DNA of 64,000 nt from Epiperipatus broadwayi (Eukaryota; Onychophora; Udeonychophora; Euonychophora; Peripatidae). Both the position numbers and the translations under genes were made by a program. Below, piece after piece: positions 12,500-24,609 of this stretch; within the stretch, counting starts at the first letter, position 1; every line of letters begins with the position of its first letter. Under the pieces are notes generated by a model, which was given only the letters and a program-made list of their open reading frames with translations, made no database searches and was not told the DNA's origin. The stretch spans positions 4,740,264 to 4,804,263 of the forward strand of contig JAQFVV010012434.1 of NCBI GenBank assembly GCA_028023455.1, read 5' to 3'.

Positions 12500-13630
12500 T
12501 AATTTTAAAATTCACTTGATTATAAATATATATATGATATAAAATTCTTAAACTGTTGAATTATTATAAATACATAACTATATATATTCAAATATGTATT
12601 TGTATTATTGAAAAGATATAAAAGAAATAAATTTAGTACTAAAATCTTTTTAATTGCTATTAAAATATTAAACTAAAAAAATTCATTACTAATATCTATA
12701 TGTGAAGGCAATTGGTAATCGTGGCATTGACAACAAAATATTGTTTCTAAGTATCTAATTAAACGAAAACACTCGATAATTATTTTTGTAAATCAAGTTG
12801 AAATTTTTATGAATGAATCAAAAAAAAACACATAATTGTCAAGAATCAAAGTTAACTTGCTGGTGATCACTAGTAATAATGCAATACTAAATGAAAGATC
12901 ATAAATTTATTCATACATTGTCTTGAATTAATTTGCATATTTTATTTTATTATTTTAATTGTTGCTTTTTTACTATTTTATTCAATATGAATAAATGGTG
13001 TATTGAACTTTTAATATAAAGATGTGGAGTGGACTTTTCTAATTCAGATATCTTTTCTTGAGTATAAATAATTGGATTTAAACAATTTTTATAATATATT
13101 AGTAATAAAATAACAAAAAATATGTAGAGTTTGAAAACAATATTTTATATTAATTCTATTTGACTAAGTTCAAATTTTTTATTAGAATGAACAGTGGGAA
13201 AAAATAGAGCAATAGCTTCCTATGATCATGTGTTAACATTTGATCGACATCTGTGATCATTTCCAATTGCTTGCTTGCTTCCACTTTATTTAACATTTCA
13301 AATTTGCACCAACAACATTATATATATATATATATATATATATATTAGTCCTAAAAGGAGCTTAATATAATTTTATTAAAGCAAAGTTTTGCAAGATTTC
13401 TTTATAATATTAGATTTGTTGAAAGAAAAAAAATCATTTTTAATTTTAAATCTAATTTTCTTTTTTAATAATAAAAAAAGAAAAGGTCAAAATTGATATT
13501 TTTAATTATGTCCTGCAACATTGAGAGACTAATGATATAATTACTTTTACATTTTACATATATTTACTTTCTTTTACAATATAATTCTAAAGCAGTATGT
13601 AATTTGCTTATATTAAATATTTTTTATGTA
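12500..13630. other. AT-rich non-coding DNA with a (TA)n tract at 13318-13345
   Basis: Nothing supported apart from the TA microsatellite. Confidence 0.55.
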
Positions 13631-13636
13631 TGTAAT

Positions 13637-13929
13637 TAGAGGGATTTGATCTCAGGATTTTTCATTCTATTCACCTTTCAAGCCATCTCAAGCAATCGAT
13701 ACTCATAATCACATACATATAAAACAGATACATAATCCCCCGATATAAATATTTGTGCAGAATCGGAACTCATCAGTTGGACCAGATCATAATCTTCCAC
13801 CACATATATATAATCAGTGCTCAGTTTATATTAAGATAGAAATTCACAGTATGTTGTCATGTGTATCTGGCTGCTTGAGATGGATTGGAGAATAAATAGA
13901 CTGAAATATTCTAAATTCAAATCCCTCTA
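13637..13929. mobile_element. Short non-autonomous element with terminal inverted repeats, family member 1
   Basis: The left end reads TAGAGGGATTTGA and the right end TCAAATCCCTCTA, so the 293-bp unit has 13-base inverted ends. Both ends abut TA, compatible with TA target duplication as in Tc1/mariner-type MITEs. The interior carries a core (CATCAGTTGG, ACATATATA, CAGTGCTCAG, ATATTAAGATAG) that recurs in the units at 16786-17381 and 35995-36285. There is no coding capacity, so it would need enzymes in trans. Confidence 0.65.
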
Positions 13930-13934
13930 ATTTC

Positions 13935-15230
13935 TTTTATAAAGTGTGTTCTTTTTTAAAATGTATTTAAAACTGTTGCTCTGTTCACATTATGGCATCT
14001 AAAAAAAAAGCAAATTTTCTTTTTGCATGTAAGATAAAATTTTATTTTAAATGACTTATTGAATAACATTCTTTTTTATAAATATCTCTAATTTTCATAC
14101 ATTTATCAATACCTGTATCATTAAATAGCTTACTGAAAAAATCGTGCTTCCAAATATAATATAGGATTTTTTTCGAGAAAATGATTGTGATTTATCTGTT
14201 ACCACGTTTTAATATTTATATACATATGCGTGCGCACGGGTGTATCATTAAATTTGGCAAAAAGTAGGTATTAGGCATTAATTCTGTTCACTTTCTCATA
14301 AATATATGTTACTGAATATTCAAATCCATATACATGCTTAATTAAATCAACATGAACTTTCCTCTTATTTCTTTACTTTTGACAACTTTTTTTAAAATTT
14401 ATCTTTTTGAAATATCAGGTATTCCTATTTTTTTTTTAATTCATCCAGAAAGGTCTTTTTCTACGATAAAAAAAATAACAAATCTATATTACTTATATCT
14501 TCTCTTTTTTTTTCCTACTTTTCTAAAATATTAATGATTACATTTTTATAATCGTCTGGTATATCTTTATCATTTAAACTCAGGTGTATCGCTTTGTCAA
14601 TAATTTGTATATTTTTTCACCTGCTTTTTTTACCATACATGTAAAAAGAAGAATAAATAAAAAAATATACAAATATATATTGAAGATTTAAAGAAGAATA
14701 CAAAATATATATGTATATATTGTATAAATAAGCAAAAAAATATTACAGTGTTATTTATTATAAATGCATTGTAAAAATAGGATTAAACCAAGGATTAATG
14801 CAGTTGCGTCTGTTTGTTCTCTTTGTTCCACAGATGGTTTAATTTATATATGAGAACATTTAATGCAGGGAAATTTTCCTCCAATATATTAATTTAATAA
14901 GATTGTAAAGTACAGACTTAATGTATGAATATAATGCTATATTTCACTGAATATAATAATGTTGTTTTCTCTTCAATTTGCTACAAGAAATAAACAAATC
15001 TGCATGCAAGAGTCACGCATATAAGATATTCATTTGTGTAATAGATCAAAAGTTAATGTGATCTATGCATCGTATTTTTGCACATAATATAAAAAAAAAC
15101 AGGGCATAAATTTATTTCAAGAAATGTTTAAAGGCATATGACATAAAGCAGCATCTAGTAATTTAGTGTTAAAAAAAATGTATATCCTGATTTTTATTAT
15201 TATTATTCAAAAATGCTGATATGTATGTGG
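13935..15230. other. AT-rich non-coding DNA, nothing recognised
   Basis: No supported gene. Short frames near 14350-14530 are hydrophobic and T-rich, as expected by chance. Confidence 0.5.
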
Positions 15231-15239
15231 CATAAGTTT

Positions 15240-15375
15240 TTAATCCATCATACTGTCATGCGTGGTTTAGTACAGTGAATGCAGTGACGCTTTCTGGGCT
15301 TTGGCTTCATGAACCACATCCAACTGTTATTTCTTCTGCTCCAATGTGTTATGAATTCCCGAGCAATAAAGCTAT
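15240..15375. other. Locally GC-richer, non-repetitive patch
   Basis: About 135 bases near 40-45% G+C stand out against the background, with several CpGs and an AATAAA (about 15365). A + strand frame stays open for about 47 codons without a recognisable domain. It could be an exon or UTR fragment of a host gene, or an unrecognised repeat. Confidence 0.3.
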
Positions 15376-15379
15376 TCCA

Positions 15380-16780
15380 TACTTTTAAGTTCAAGAATCA
15401 TTCTTATCCAATGGATGAATAGTATATTTATTTAAGCTCCAACTGAAATTTTCAAGTGCATTACTTTTCATTGAGGCAATGATAAAATGGCAGATTCAAG
15501 AGCTAAACTTTTCTTAAAGCTAGCTCTCAAACAACATATAATCTCTGTTTAACAAACTATTTGATTGTTATTACAATTGATTTTTGCCTTTAATATGGAA
15601 GCATCAACACCACAAAATCCATACAATCTTTTCAATTAGCATGGAAATTCTTGTTATTATTCAAACTAATGCTAAAAATTATTTGTTATGAACCTGTTGA
15701 GAAATTCCATTATATTTGACTGCACATAATCTATTACCAAATTTTTTTAACGCAGATTCTCATAAAGTAATAATTAAGCAGGTTTGTATATATAGAAATG
15801 GATGTTCTAGCAGTGTAGTATTTTGCTAAAAATTGTTTTACAACCAAAGTATTTTTGCGGGCCAACCCAGCCTAAAAACATATATGTATTTCAATATGCG
15901 TTCTCTCTACTGAAAAAAGAAATTGGGCTGCAAGTATATCTTCTATGACACATTATACCGTGTTTATTATTCATTTGTCTGCGTGTTTATAAATATATAT
16001 GCGCATGTATTTTAAACTTTCAAATTTCATTTTTAATTTACCATCAACTGAGAGCGTCTTCTCTCTTTTATTTCGCTACGATATTTTATATCATTCAAAA
16101 ATCATTTTTTAGACATCAACCACAAACCATTAGATATGTAAATTATGTGATTTGATTTTTTTTACTTTTTGTTCGTGCAGAATTTTTGATCAGTTATCTC
16201 CCGCTGAGAATAATTCTCACGAGATCAAGATAGGTCAGTTCAATGTTTTGATTCAATTTAAACCAATTACTGAAGTAGTTTTTTATTACTTCATAATTTG
16301 AATTTTAATGGACCTATTGAATCGCTTATATCGAGGGACGAAATATCTGATTTCAAACTAGCTTTTGTAAAAATTTATTTATGACGAAAATTAATATGTT
16401 TCATATTAAACCAAAAATAAAATATAAAAAGAGAAAGAATATACATATCTATATCAATTTTTTTTTTTAAGATAGTAAATATTTTCAGCATTTTACGTCC
16501 ATCTGGGTAAAAGAACACAAATATTATTATTTAATTCTTATATTTGAAAAAAATAAAATCATTATAAAATGACAGAAAGATGTCAAATAAATGTTTCAAC
16601 GTAACTGTTTTACTTCCAATTTCAAATAAATTGTTTTTATTTCTCTAATGCAACAAAGAAAATAATAAAAAATATTTTATATAACGTTTAATTGTTTTGC
16701 CACTCATTATCAATAATTTACTATAAATATTTATACTATATAAATTGTTTTTTCTACCGTACTGGCTTTTTCATACCATG
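15380..16780. other. AT-rich, apparently unique sequence; short palindrome near 16206
   Basis: Slightly more complex than most of the window. TGAGAAT-A-ATTCTCA (about 16206-16220) is a small perfect palindrome within ATCTC...GAGAT. No gene was recognised. Confidence 0.45.
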
Positions 16781-16785
16781 TAATA

Positions 16786-17381
16786 TATAGAAGGTTTGAA
16801 CTCAGACTTTCACACGATCCTCAACTATCCACTCTATCTCATACTGCTAACACACTTGATCACCAATATATATTTCGTGCTAAACCACCACTCGTCAGTT
16901 GGTCTAGATTATCATCTCTGCACATATATACAATCAATGCTCACCTTATATTAAGATAGCTAATCTTCATACTTTAATGGACAGGTCTCAATCGACTCTA
17001 CCCCACAGGTCCTGTACATGATGGATCAGAGTGACTTATGGTCAACATGGGTAGGATAAGAAGGTCGGCACCAATGAGGGCTTTGGGCGTTCCATCATCA
17101 GATTTTCAATGAAATGGATGGCTGAAGAGTTGTGGGGTGGAGTGGATTGTAGCCTGTCCATTAAAGTATGAAGATTGGTTACCGTAATATAAGCTGAGTA
17201 TTGATTGTATATATGTGTGGAGATGATAATCTGGACCAACTGATAAGTGCTGGTTTAGCACAAAATACGTATATTGGTGATTATTTATCTTTTCAACATG
17301 TGTGTGATCAAGTGTGTCAGCAGTATTACTTAGCGTGGCCAGTTGAGGATCGTGTGAAAGTCTGAGTTCAAATCCTCTATA
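16786..17381. mobile_element. Fold-back element (long inverted repeat), family member 2
   Basis: The left arm (about 16786-17000) starts TATAGAAGGTTTGAACTCAG. The right arm (about 17160-17381) is its imperfect reverse complement and ends CTGAGTTCAAATCCTCTATA. Both arms contain the core shared with 13637-13929 and 35995-36285 (AGTTGGTCCAGATTATCATC, CACATATATACAATC, TTATATTAAGATAG). A middle of about 150 bp contains the repeat's other end (GTTGTGGGGTGGAGT, TTTTCAATGAAATGG). It looks like two copies of one repeat fused tail to tail. The 65-codon minus frame inside (17042-17239) is a shadow of the repeat. The outer GAGTTCAAATCC resembles a pol III B box, so a tRNA-derived origin of the end is possible. 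Confidence 0.75.
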
Positions 17382-17610
17382 TATAAATATTTATTTAAAA
17401 AGTATACTTTTTAACGCCAATAATGAGTGAAAAAATCTTTCTACTTTATTTGAGTATAGACAATTAAAAGTAACCTAAAAAGTTTATTACCATAATCAAA
17501 ACAAATCATATCCCGATTTTCTTCATCGATCAAATTATAACTTCTCTTATATTGCATACTTAGGTAAATAATGCGTAATATTGTTTGTGTATCATTTTAA
17601 TTATTTTTAA

Positions 17611-17667
17611 AAAAGAAAAATTAAGTATTTCTGACAATGATGTCAGAAATACTTAATTTTCTTTTTA
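17611..17667. repeat. Compact hairpin, about 25-bp arms, 6-base loop
   Basis: AAGAAAAATTAAGTATTTCTGAC pairs with GTCAGAAATACTTAATTTTC almost perfectly across the loop AATGAT. The size and shape resemble a small-RNA hairpin or a tiny palindromic element; nothing shows that it is transcribed. Confidence 0.8.
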
Positions 17668-17679
17668 TGACATCATATA

Positions 17680-19200
17680 CGTCACTATAAGATACGAAGT
17701 ATGTCTGTGTATCAGTATATATAAAAGAATATATATATATATATTAAATACTTTGCCTGAAGGTAAGCTGATTAATTATAATTGTAATATAGTACTTCCA
17801 ACAGTTACTAATTATGCATATAAGACACACAAAGCTCACATGAGATTTGGAGGCCTCACTTAATATTAATTTAAAATATTGATATTTTAAAAAAATATAT
17901 ATATACAAAACAATACATTTTATTAACACTTTTTATTTGTATAACAAATAAAAAATTTCAGATAATAAAGAAATACAATTAGTAATTTATAGAATTTTAA
18001 TAACTGATGATTTGATAAATAACTAGATATATGCTAAAAATATTTACACCAGTAGGTAGTTGATATATATTTCAAACAGAAGTCTGATTAAAAAATTTAA
18101 AAATTGAAAATATCTTTACAGTGTATCAATTATTAAAAGTGGAAAGAAATCAATTTCTATCTCTTAAGAGAACAGTATAATGAAAAAATATTACACAGGC
18201 AACACCCCTGTAGCAGAAACGAATGCTCTGACGTTTTACAACTAAATATGGAATTTGAGATAAGAGGTACTTAATAATTTTTTTAAAAGACTGAAAAAAA
18301 TATTCTCTTCCTAAAAAACCTGCTTTTTAATATAATAAAATAATCAATAATATTTTTATATACCAACAATCTAGTGTGATAGTTTCAATAACCATTAATG
18401 AAATAGGCTTTGGTTAAGATTATTTTATAAATATTGTTTTAATCTGAAAAATTACAAAAATATTATATAAGAAATACTTTCCAAATTATTTCCATTTTTA
18501 AAAAATTTAATAACAAGTCATGGTAAATTAATATTTTTTTATTTGACATATTTTATAAATTATGAACTTAATTGTGAAAATGATCCAGTTGGTACACTAG
18601 AAATTAGTGTAAATCATTATTAATAAAGTACTAACCCAAAGGATCAAGTAGAATTATGAAGAGAGAAGAAAAAAGATTTTTTCAGATAAAAAAAAAATGA
18701 TAGGAATTATTTTACTATCTTTTAATTTTCGTAAATCTTTATTTGATTTATTTATTTTTTGTTCAGTTTAGTAATGAAATTAAATATCATATGTTTCTAA
18801 AAAAAAATAATCAAAATTAATTTCAGGTGTATCTAAAGTGTTAATTAAATCATAAAAGAAAATATCAACAATAGTTTGGTAAAAGAAGCTAAATTAGAAT
18901 AAAATATAATAAAAAACATTACATAATTTTCAGATAGAAAATCAAGTATTGATTTTAAATATTCAATTAAATGATACTATATTACTAACATATGAAAAGT
19001 TTTGTTTCTTACTATACAATATGTCCTATTAAACGAAATAAAAACAAACACCTTTACAGTTGTAACAAATACAAATGCAAAGAAATTTTTAATGGAAAAA
19101 AAAAGCCATATACTGTAGTATATTTTTTTTAATATAAAGTGTAAAATAAGAAATAATATAATATAAAGATATGCACTTTTTTATTATAGTCATTGATTAT
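17680..19200. other. AT-rich non-coding DNA, nothing recognised
   Basis: No supported gene or repeat. Confidence 0.5.
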
Positions 19201-19224
19201 TTATCTTGATTTGCATTTAAAAAT

Positions 19225-19590
19225 ATATATAGTGGAGTCAAGCTTTTCCTGTTTAACATATAATAGTTCAAGTTTTATAGATGAACATTGGCTATCCTAG
19301 AATACATATTCTTTATTGGATTGCAATCATAAAATATTTTTCAACACACACATATATAGAACATGGATTCATTTATATGTTCTGTAAGTGTATAAATTAA
19401 GATCGTAATATAAATAAAATTTTAAAAAAGTAATTAATAATAAATTGAGGAACACCTTTATATATAATTTACTAAATGTATGTTCACTCATGCATTCACA
19501 ATAAGAATAAGGAAAAGAAAATTACCATATTTTTATTTTTAAAATAAAGTAAATAGTGAAATATCTTACTAATCATTCTTTAGGCATTTG
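19225..19590 (+). repeat. Dispersed repeat, copy of 56480-56810
   Basis: Matches the segment around 56480-56810 in the same order and orientation. Shared landmarks are CAAGCTTTTC, TAGAATACATATT(C/G)TTTATTG, TAATAATAAATTGAG, ACACCTTTATATATA versus ACACATTTATATATA, CATATTTTTATTTTT, and GTAAATAGT(G/A)AAAT. No coding content; the element type is unknown. Confidence 0.6.
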
Positions 19591-19599
19591 AGATTAAAT

Positions 19600-20000
19600 T
19601 ATGTTATGCAACCATTAGCTGTGTTTTCAGCTACATGAGCTTTTATTTATCTGTTTCTTTTTTGAAAGAGAAACATATTTAATGTTACTATTTTACTGAA
19701 AAAGGCAACAAATTGTATTTTAATGTTGCCACTGGACAATGGTGTGGACATTATTATGTCATAACAACATTTATTCTTGATCTTGTTAGTGTTGCTTCAT
19801 ACTAATTTCTGTTTTTTGCTTTGAAAATATTATGGTTGTTTAAACATTTTATTTTCAATTTGTGGTCCTGCATGCTGCATATGAAATTATCACTAAATAC
19901 TTAATCCAGAAACACTTTAAATTCATAGGCCATAAGTCATTCCTGGAAGTCAGGTGCATAATCAATTGCTTTTTATTCACCTCTTGATTGCACAGGTTGA
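19600..20000. other. AT-rich non-coding DNA, nothing recognised
   Basis: No supported feature. Confidence 0.5.
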
Positions 20001-20014
20001 ATTTAATTGCATTC

Positions 20015-20600
20015 TTAAACTTTTACTTGAAGAAATATACCAGCATTGCCTATGATTATAAAATCTAATAAGTAGAAGCCCATATATATTCAGAAGGGTA
20101 TCCAACTTTAAATCAGATATTTTCATAAATGAGTCCATGAAAAAATGCAATTTGTCCAGTCATTTCAACCAATTTTCCTGACAACTAGAATCAAACTCTT
20201 CACAAGTCTCTACTCAAGCTATGACAGCTTACTCAAGTTTTTGTAAGATTTTATGGAGCATTTTCTATTTATTTATTGCTGTACCTTAAATATAGCTACC
20301 GTAATTTTTAAAGATGGTATTTACTTTACAATAGTTTTACTGCCTTTTTGAATTTTAGCATGGAAGAATATGCCAGAATTACCTATGATTGTAAAACTTA
20401 GGTTTTATTTCATTTGAGATCATGAAGGAATGCAATTTGTCCAGATATATTGGCCAATCTTTTGAACAACCTTGATCAAGTGCTTTAAGGACTTCTACTT
20501 AAGCCATGCCTGTTTGCTCAAGTTATTTTAAGACTTTACAGGGTATTTTTATTTGTTTGTTACTGTATATTAAATATAACTATAGTAATTTTAGACCAAT
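20015..20600. repeat. Diverged tandem duplication, two units of about 260-300 bp
   Basis: Unit 1 (about 20015-20320) and unit 2 (about 20345-20600) share, in order, GAA(G/T)(A)AATAT(A/G)CCAG, TGCCTATGATTATAAAA/TACCTATGATTGTAAAA, GAATGCAATTTGTCCAG or its variant, TCTACT(C/T)AAGC, CTCAAGTT, and a TAAATATA(G/A)CTA block. Non-coding, and old by its divergence. Confidence 0.7.
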
Positions 20601-20609
20601 ACTATACTA

Positions 20610-21640
20610 TTGACTAAGCAGCAAATAAAATTTACAATGATAGATGTCACACTATTGTCAGATCAACAACTAAAGTTAAGACTGATATATTGGATTCTCA
20701 CAAATCTCAAATCCTAAGAGTTTTATTTTATGTCATAATTGATGTTATGTATTATATACAGACCAAGGTATTTTTACATTTTAAAAGTTTAATAATATTT
20801 ACAATTATGTAAGTTGTCACAATGTTTATATATTTAATTTTAGATGTCTAAAAAAAAACCCGGAGGGATCATTTCTTAATTTAATGTGTCCTAATTCTTT
20901 TCTGTTAGCATTTATACTAAATTATTACTGCATATTTATTAATGACCTTTATCATGTCAAATATAGGTTCAAAGAAATCACTTCTGTGACTTCTGACTGT
21001 TCCAGAGTGTGTTACAAACAAAGATTATAGTTTCCTAGGGTTGTACTCATCTTGTATTTAATTGTTATGGATCACACATAATATTTTAAAATGTCTAATA
21101 AACAGTAAAGCGATAACTTTTACTTTTTCTTTATACAATTTGAATGGATATTTTTCATTTATTCTAAAGTGAGATGAGCTAGATAAGTTCATTTAAACTT
21201 AGATGAATTAACATCAAAATGTATAAACCATTTCAAATATATTAGTTAGAGTAATACTTATTAAAATAGATTCATAAATCTTCTATTAACTAGAAAATTA
21301 TTTATCTTTGAATAAAATTGTATAGTTACAAATATGATCCAAGCTAGTATATGATGCTTTTGAAAAAAAAAAAAGAAAACGTAAAGTGCACTGGGTGAAT
21401 GAACTCTCCAATATTAATGTGGAATGAAATATAATAAGGATCATCTGTTTTAAAGATTGAAATGTTTTTAATATTACCCATATAATGTATTAACATTGAA
21501 AAAAATAAATGTTTTGACATTTTACATTTATTGTGAATGTAACAATGTTGAAAAATATATCAATAAATATAGAATTGTACAGCAAACAATAAATAAAAGA
21601 TTTTCAATATACAATATTTTCTTTTTAAAAGTATTACTTT
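20610..21640. other. AT-rich non-coding DNA, nothing recognised
   Basis: No gene or repeat supported between the tandem duplication and the LINE 5' region. Confidence 0.5.
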
Positions 21641-21649
21641 TTGGATGCA

Positions 21650-22157
21650 TTATTTACTAGTTCTTGAAAATGTATTTAGTTTGTTCCACACCTGTAGAAA
21701 ATGTACACCGGAGTGGATAGCAGGGCATGGGTTTCATGCTACCCAGAGCATCCTTGGATTGCAGATAGGGGAATGGCCTTCACATATGAAGGTTATCTGT
21801 GATAAGCAGAGTACTGTAAATAAGCAGTCATTGACAATGGGACAACATTCACTATCAGGAAGTGATGAAGGAGACAGTGGCATGTTTACTTCTCTAAAAT
21901 GCCACAATTCATATGATGGTGGATATATAATGGTGAATGTTGACTGCCATTAAATAACTCTACATCCTGCTGGGTGCTGGGTTAGCAACAGCATTCTTTC
22001 AATTCAGCAAAAGATCACTATAGGTGACAATGATGAGAAGGAAGCAATAGTTGGATATTAATTTTATGAGATTTAGCTAGCACACTAAGCCTATTATGGA
22101 GGTTATTGCTGAGCAAAGAAGGCAATGAGAAAGCACTTTGTCTTATAATTCCCTTGT
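21650..22157 (+). mobile_element. 5' untranslated region of RTE-like LINE 2
   Basis: GC-richer sequence that leads directly into the endonuclease frame. It is read as the 5' leader of this LINE because composition and orientation change together with the coding block. A 102-codon frame (21645-21953) crosses it but shows no known domain. Its start cannot be fixed without other copies. Confidence 0.55.
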
Positions 22158-23113
22158 TTGATTATGAGTATGTCTACAGAAAACATTATGTTTGGTGTTG
22201 AGACCTTAGTTAAGAATGAGTTTGGTATCTTGCCTGGCAGGAGTGGACATGAGGCTACTCAAGTTGTCAACCTGAAAAATCATCATAATCATAATTCATT
22301 GAGAGAAGATACATTGAGAATTGATATGTGGAATGTTAGATCTTTGAGGAGAGTTAGGAAATTGGAGAATTTGAAAAGAGTTGTACTTATATATATAGAT
22401 GTTATGGGATTAAGTGAAGTGAGGTGGGAGGGATGTGGAGAAGTAAATAGTGGGGATATAAAGTTATTTTATTTGGGTGGTGATAGGTCAATTAATGGAA
22501 TTGGCATTACTATGGAGAAGAAAATTTGGAATAGTGTGGCAAAGGTTGATTGTATTAATGATAGGCTGATGGTGATGAGAATAAATGCAAGTTCTAGGGA
22601 TTTGGTAATTATACAAGTTTGTATGCCAATTAGTAGTCATTATGATATTGAAATTGATGAAATATATGAGAAGATAGAAGAAAGTATTCAATGTGAAGAA
22701 AAAATGCATGTATATTGCTATTGGGGGATTAGAATGCTTTTGTGAGGAAAGGTAGGGAAGTGAAAATTATTGGAAATTATGGTAGTGGAAAAAGAAATGA
22801 CAAATGTAGTCGACTTGTACAATTTTGTAAAGAGAATGGGTTTGTCATTGCAAACACTAAAAATCATATTAGAAGATTGTATTTATGGAAAGCTCCAGGT
22901 GACAGAGAACATTATCAAATTGATTATATATTGATTCAGAATAGATATAAGAATGCTATTATGGGTTCACATGCTTTGCCTGATGCTGATATAGATTTGG
23001 ATCATAATTTGGTTATGACTAAATTAAAGTTAAGTTTAAAAAGAATTAAAAGAGAGAAAAGTTATGCAATATGGGACTTGGATAAATTGAGACAAATGGA
23101 AAATTTGGTTTAG
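22158..23113 (+). pseudogene. LINE 2 APE-type endonuclease domain (broken)
   Basis: This is an apurinic-endonuclease-like domain, which nicks target DNA to prime reverse transcription. The first frame (22158-22745) shows DTLRIDMWNVRSL, KLENLKR, GLSEVRWEG (the catalytic Glu region), GGDRSINGIGI and the DRLMVMRI block. The GD-x-N motif (22724-22735) is split: it lies in the next frame and its third codon is TAG, where a Trp or Phe codon is usual. The second frame (22742-23113) continues with NGFVIANTK, YLWKAPGD, QIDYILIQ and a DLDHN motif where S-D-H is expected. Matches are to the RTE-like endonuclease often mis-annotated as 'craniofacial development protein 2-like'. With a frameshift, a stop and an altered terminal motif, the domain is not functional. 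Confidence 0.85.
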
Positions 23114-23748
23114 TATGTGAAAATGAATTTAAAAGGATCGTTCATGATGAGAAATATATTAGTAGTCCTGATATATGTTGGAATATAATTAAAAAAGAAT
23201 TCTTGAAAACAGCAAAAAAATGAAATAGGTATTATTCATGCAAGGAAAGCTAAATGATCTTAATAACTAAAGGTATGTTGAAAAAGATTGAAGTGTGGAG
23301 ACAATGGAAGAATATAAAAACTGAGGAAGGGCAAAAGCCAAATAGGAAATTTAATAATGAACTAAGGAGAGAAACAGATTTAGAAAATGAAAAATGGTTG
23401 AAGCAAAAATGTAAAGAGATAGAAAGACTTCAGCATGTGAAAAGATATGATCTGGTATTTGATAAAATATAAAATATTACTTGGGAGATAAAGAAATGGG
23501 TATCAAGTGAGATTCCAGATAAGAATGGAAAGAGATTAATTGATAGCAATGATATATTAAAAAGATGGGAGGAATATTTTCAGTGTCTGATTAGTAGAGG
23601 GAATAATTTAATTAATTATGAACTTGAAAATAAATATGTTGAAATAGATGATAGAGGTATGGATATATTGCCAGATGAAGTAATAAAAGCAATTGCACAA
23701 ATGAAGAATGGTAAGGCTGTGGATTTGATGCAATACCTATAGAATTTT
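23114..23748 (+). pseudogene. LINE 2 linker between endonuclease and RT (decayed)
   Basis: Lysine- and glutamate-rich coding remnants in several frames, including 72 codons at 23254-23472. The start of the RT domain is visible near 23640-23745 (ILPDEVIKAIAQMKNGKA, then a frame change in the next block). It joins the endonuclease and RT parts of the same element. Confidence 0.7.
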
Positions 23749-24609
23749 TTGAAAAAAATGGAAGAATTTACTATAAAGGAAATAGTTGGTCTTTGCAATT
23801 TGATATATAATAGTGGAGTTTGGCCTGAAGATTTTTTAAAAACTATAATGATTCCAATTTCTAAAAAAAAAAAAAAGGATGCTGCTAAATGTGAAGAATA
23901 TAGAACAATAAGTTTGTTGTCTCATGCTTCTAAAGTTTTATTGAGGATTTTAACTCCAAGGATTTATGGGAAGGTTGATTATTATATTGGTGAAGAACAG
24001 TTTGGTTTTCAGATAGGGAAAAGCACAAGAGATGCTATTGGTATTGTTAGGACAATTGTGGAAAGATATATTAAAAAAGATGAAGGAAGTGATATATGTC
24101 TTGTGGATTTAGAAAAGGCATTTGATAGAATAGTCTGGAATAAACTTATGTCCATCTTAAGAGATAAAGGAGTATTTTGGAAAGAAAGGCAATTGATTTG
24201 GACTATATATAATGATATAAGAATAAGAATTAGATTTGGGAGTAATGTGACTGATGAAGTGAATATAGAAAGTGGAGATAGGCAAGGTTGTAGTATGTCA
24301 CCTGTTCTGTTTAACATTTATTTAGAAGACATGCTAAATAATTATTTGGTCTGTGGGGGAGCAAATGTTGGAGGGAGAGTAATAAAGTGTATAAGATTTG
24401 TAGATGATATGGCTCTTATTGCTGAGGAGAAAAAGGGTCTTCAGAATATGTTCAATAAATTGGAAGGAGGATATATGGCATATGGAATGAAAATTAATAT
24501 TGAAAAGATTAAGTGTTTATGGATAGGGAGAGATGCAAAAAGACTGAAAATTGGAATCCTTGATAATATGGTTCAACAGGTGAAGGGATTTAGATATTTG
24601 GGTAGTTGA
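23749..24609 (+). pseudogene. LINE 2 reverse transcriptase core
   Basis: RT palm and fingers of an RTE-like LINE, open for 286 codons. Motifs in order: EYRTISLLSHASKVLLRIL, GEEQFGFQIGKSTRDAIG, motif A CLVDLEKAFDRI, motif B GDRQGCSMSPVLFN, motif C FVDD (24397-24408, catalytic aspartates kept), GMKINIEKIK, and GFRYLGS. The frame stops at 24607-24609 by a single nonsense codon, directly after the YLGS motif. The start is not a real initiator: the frame is a fragment of one long polyprotein. A run of 13 A's (23863-23875) lies within it. The sequence differs clearly from the LINE at the left edge, so it is another RTE-type family. Confidence 0.88.

Noticed and set aside
17042-17239. 65-codon minus frame, protein-like in composition
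   Set aside because: Lies wholly in a repeat that is also present, non-open, at 35995-36290.
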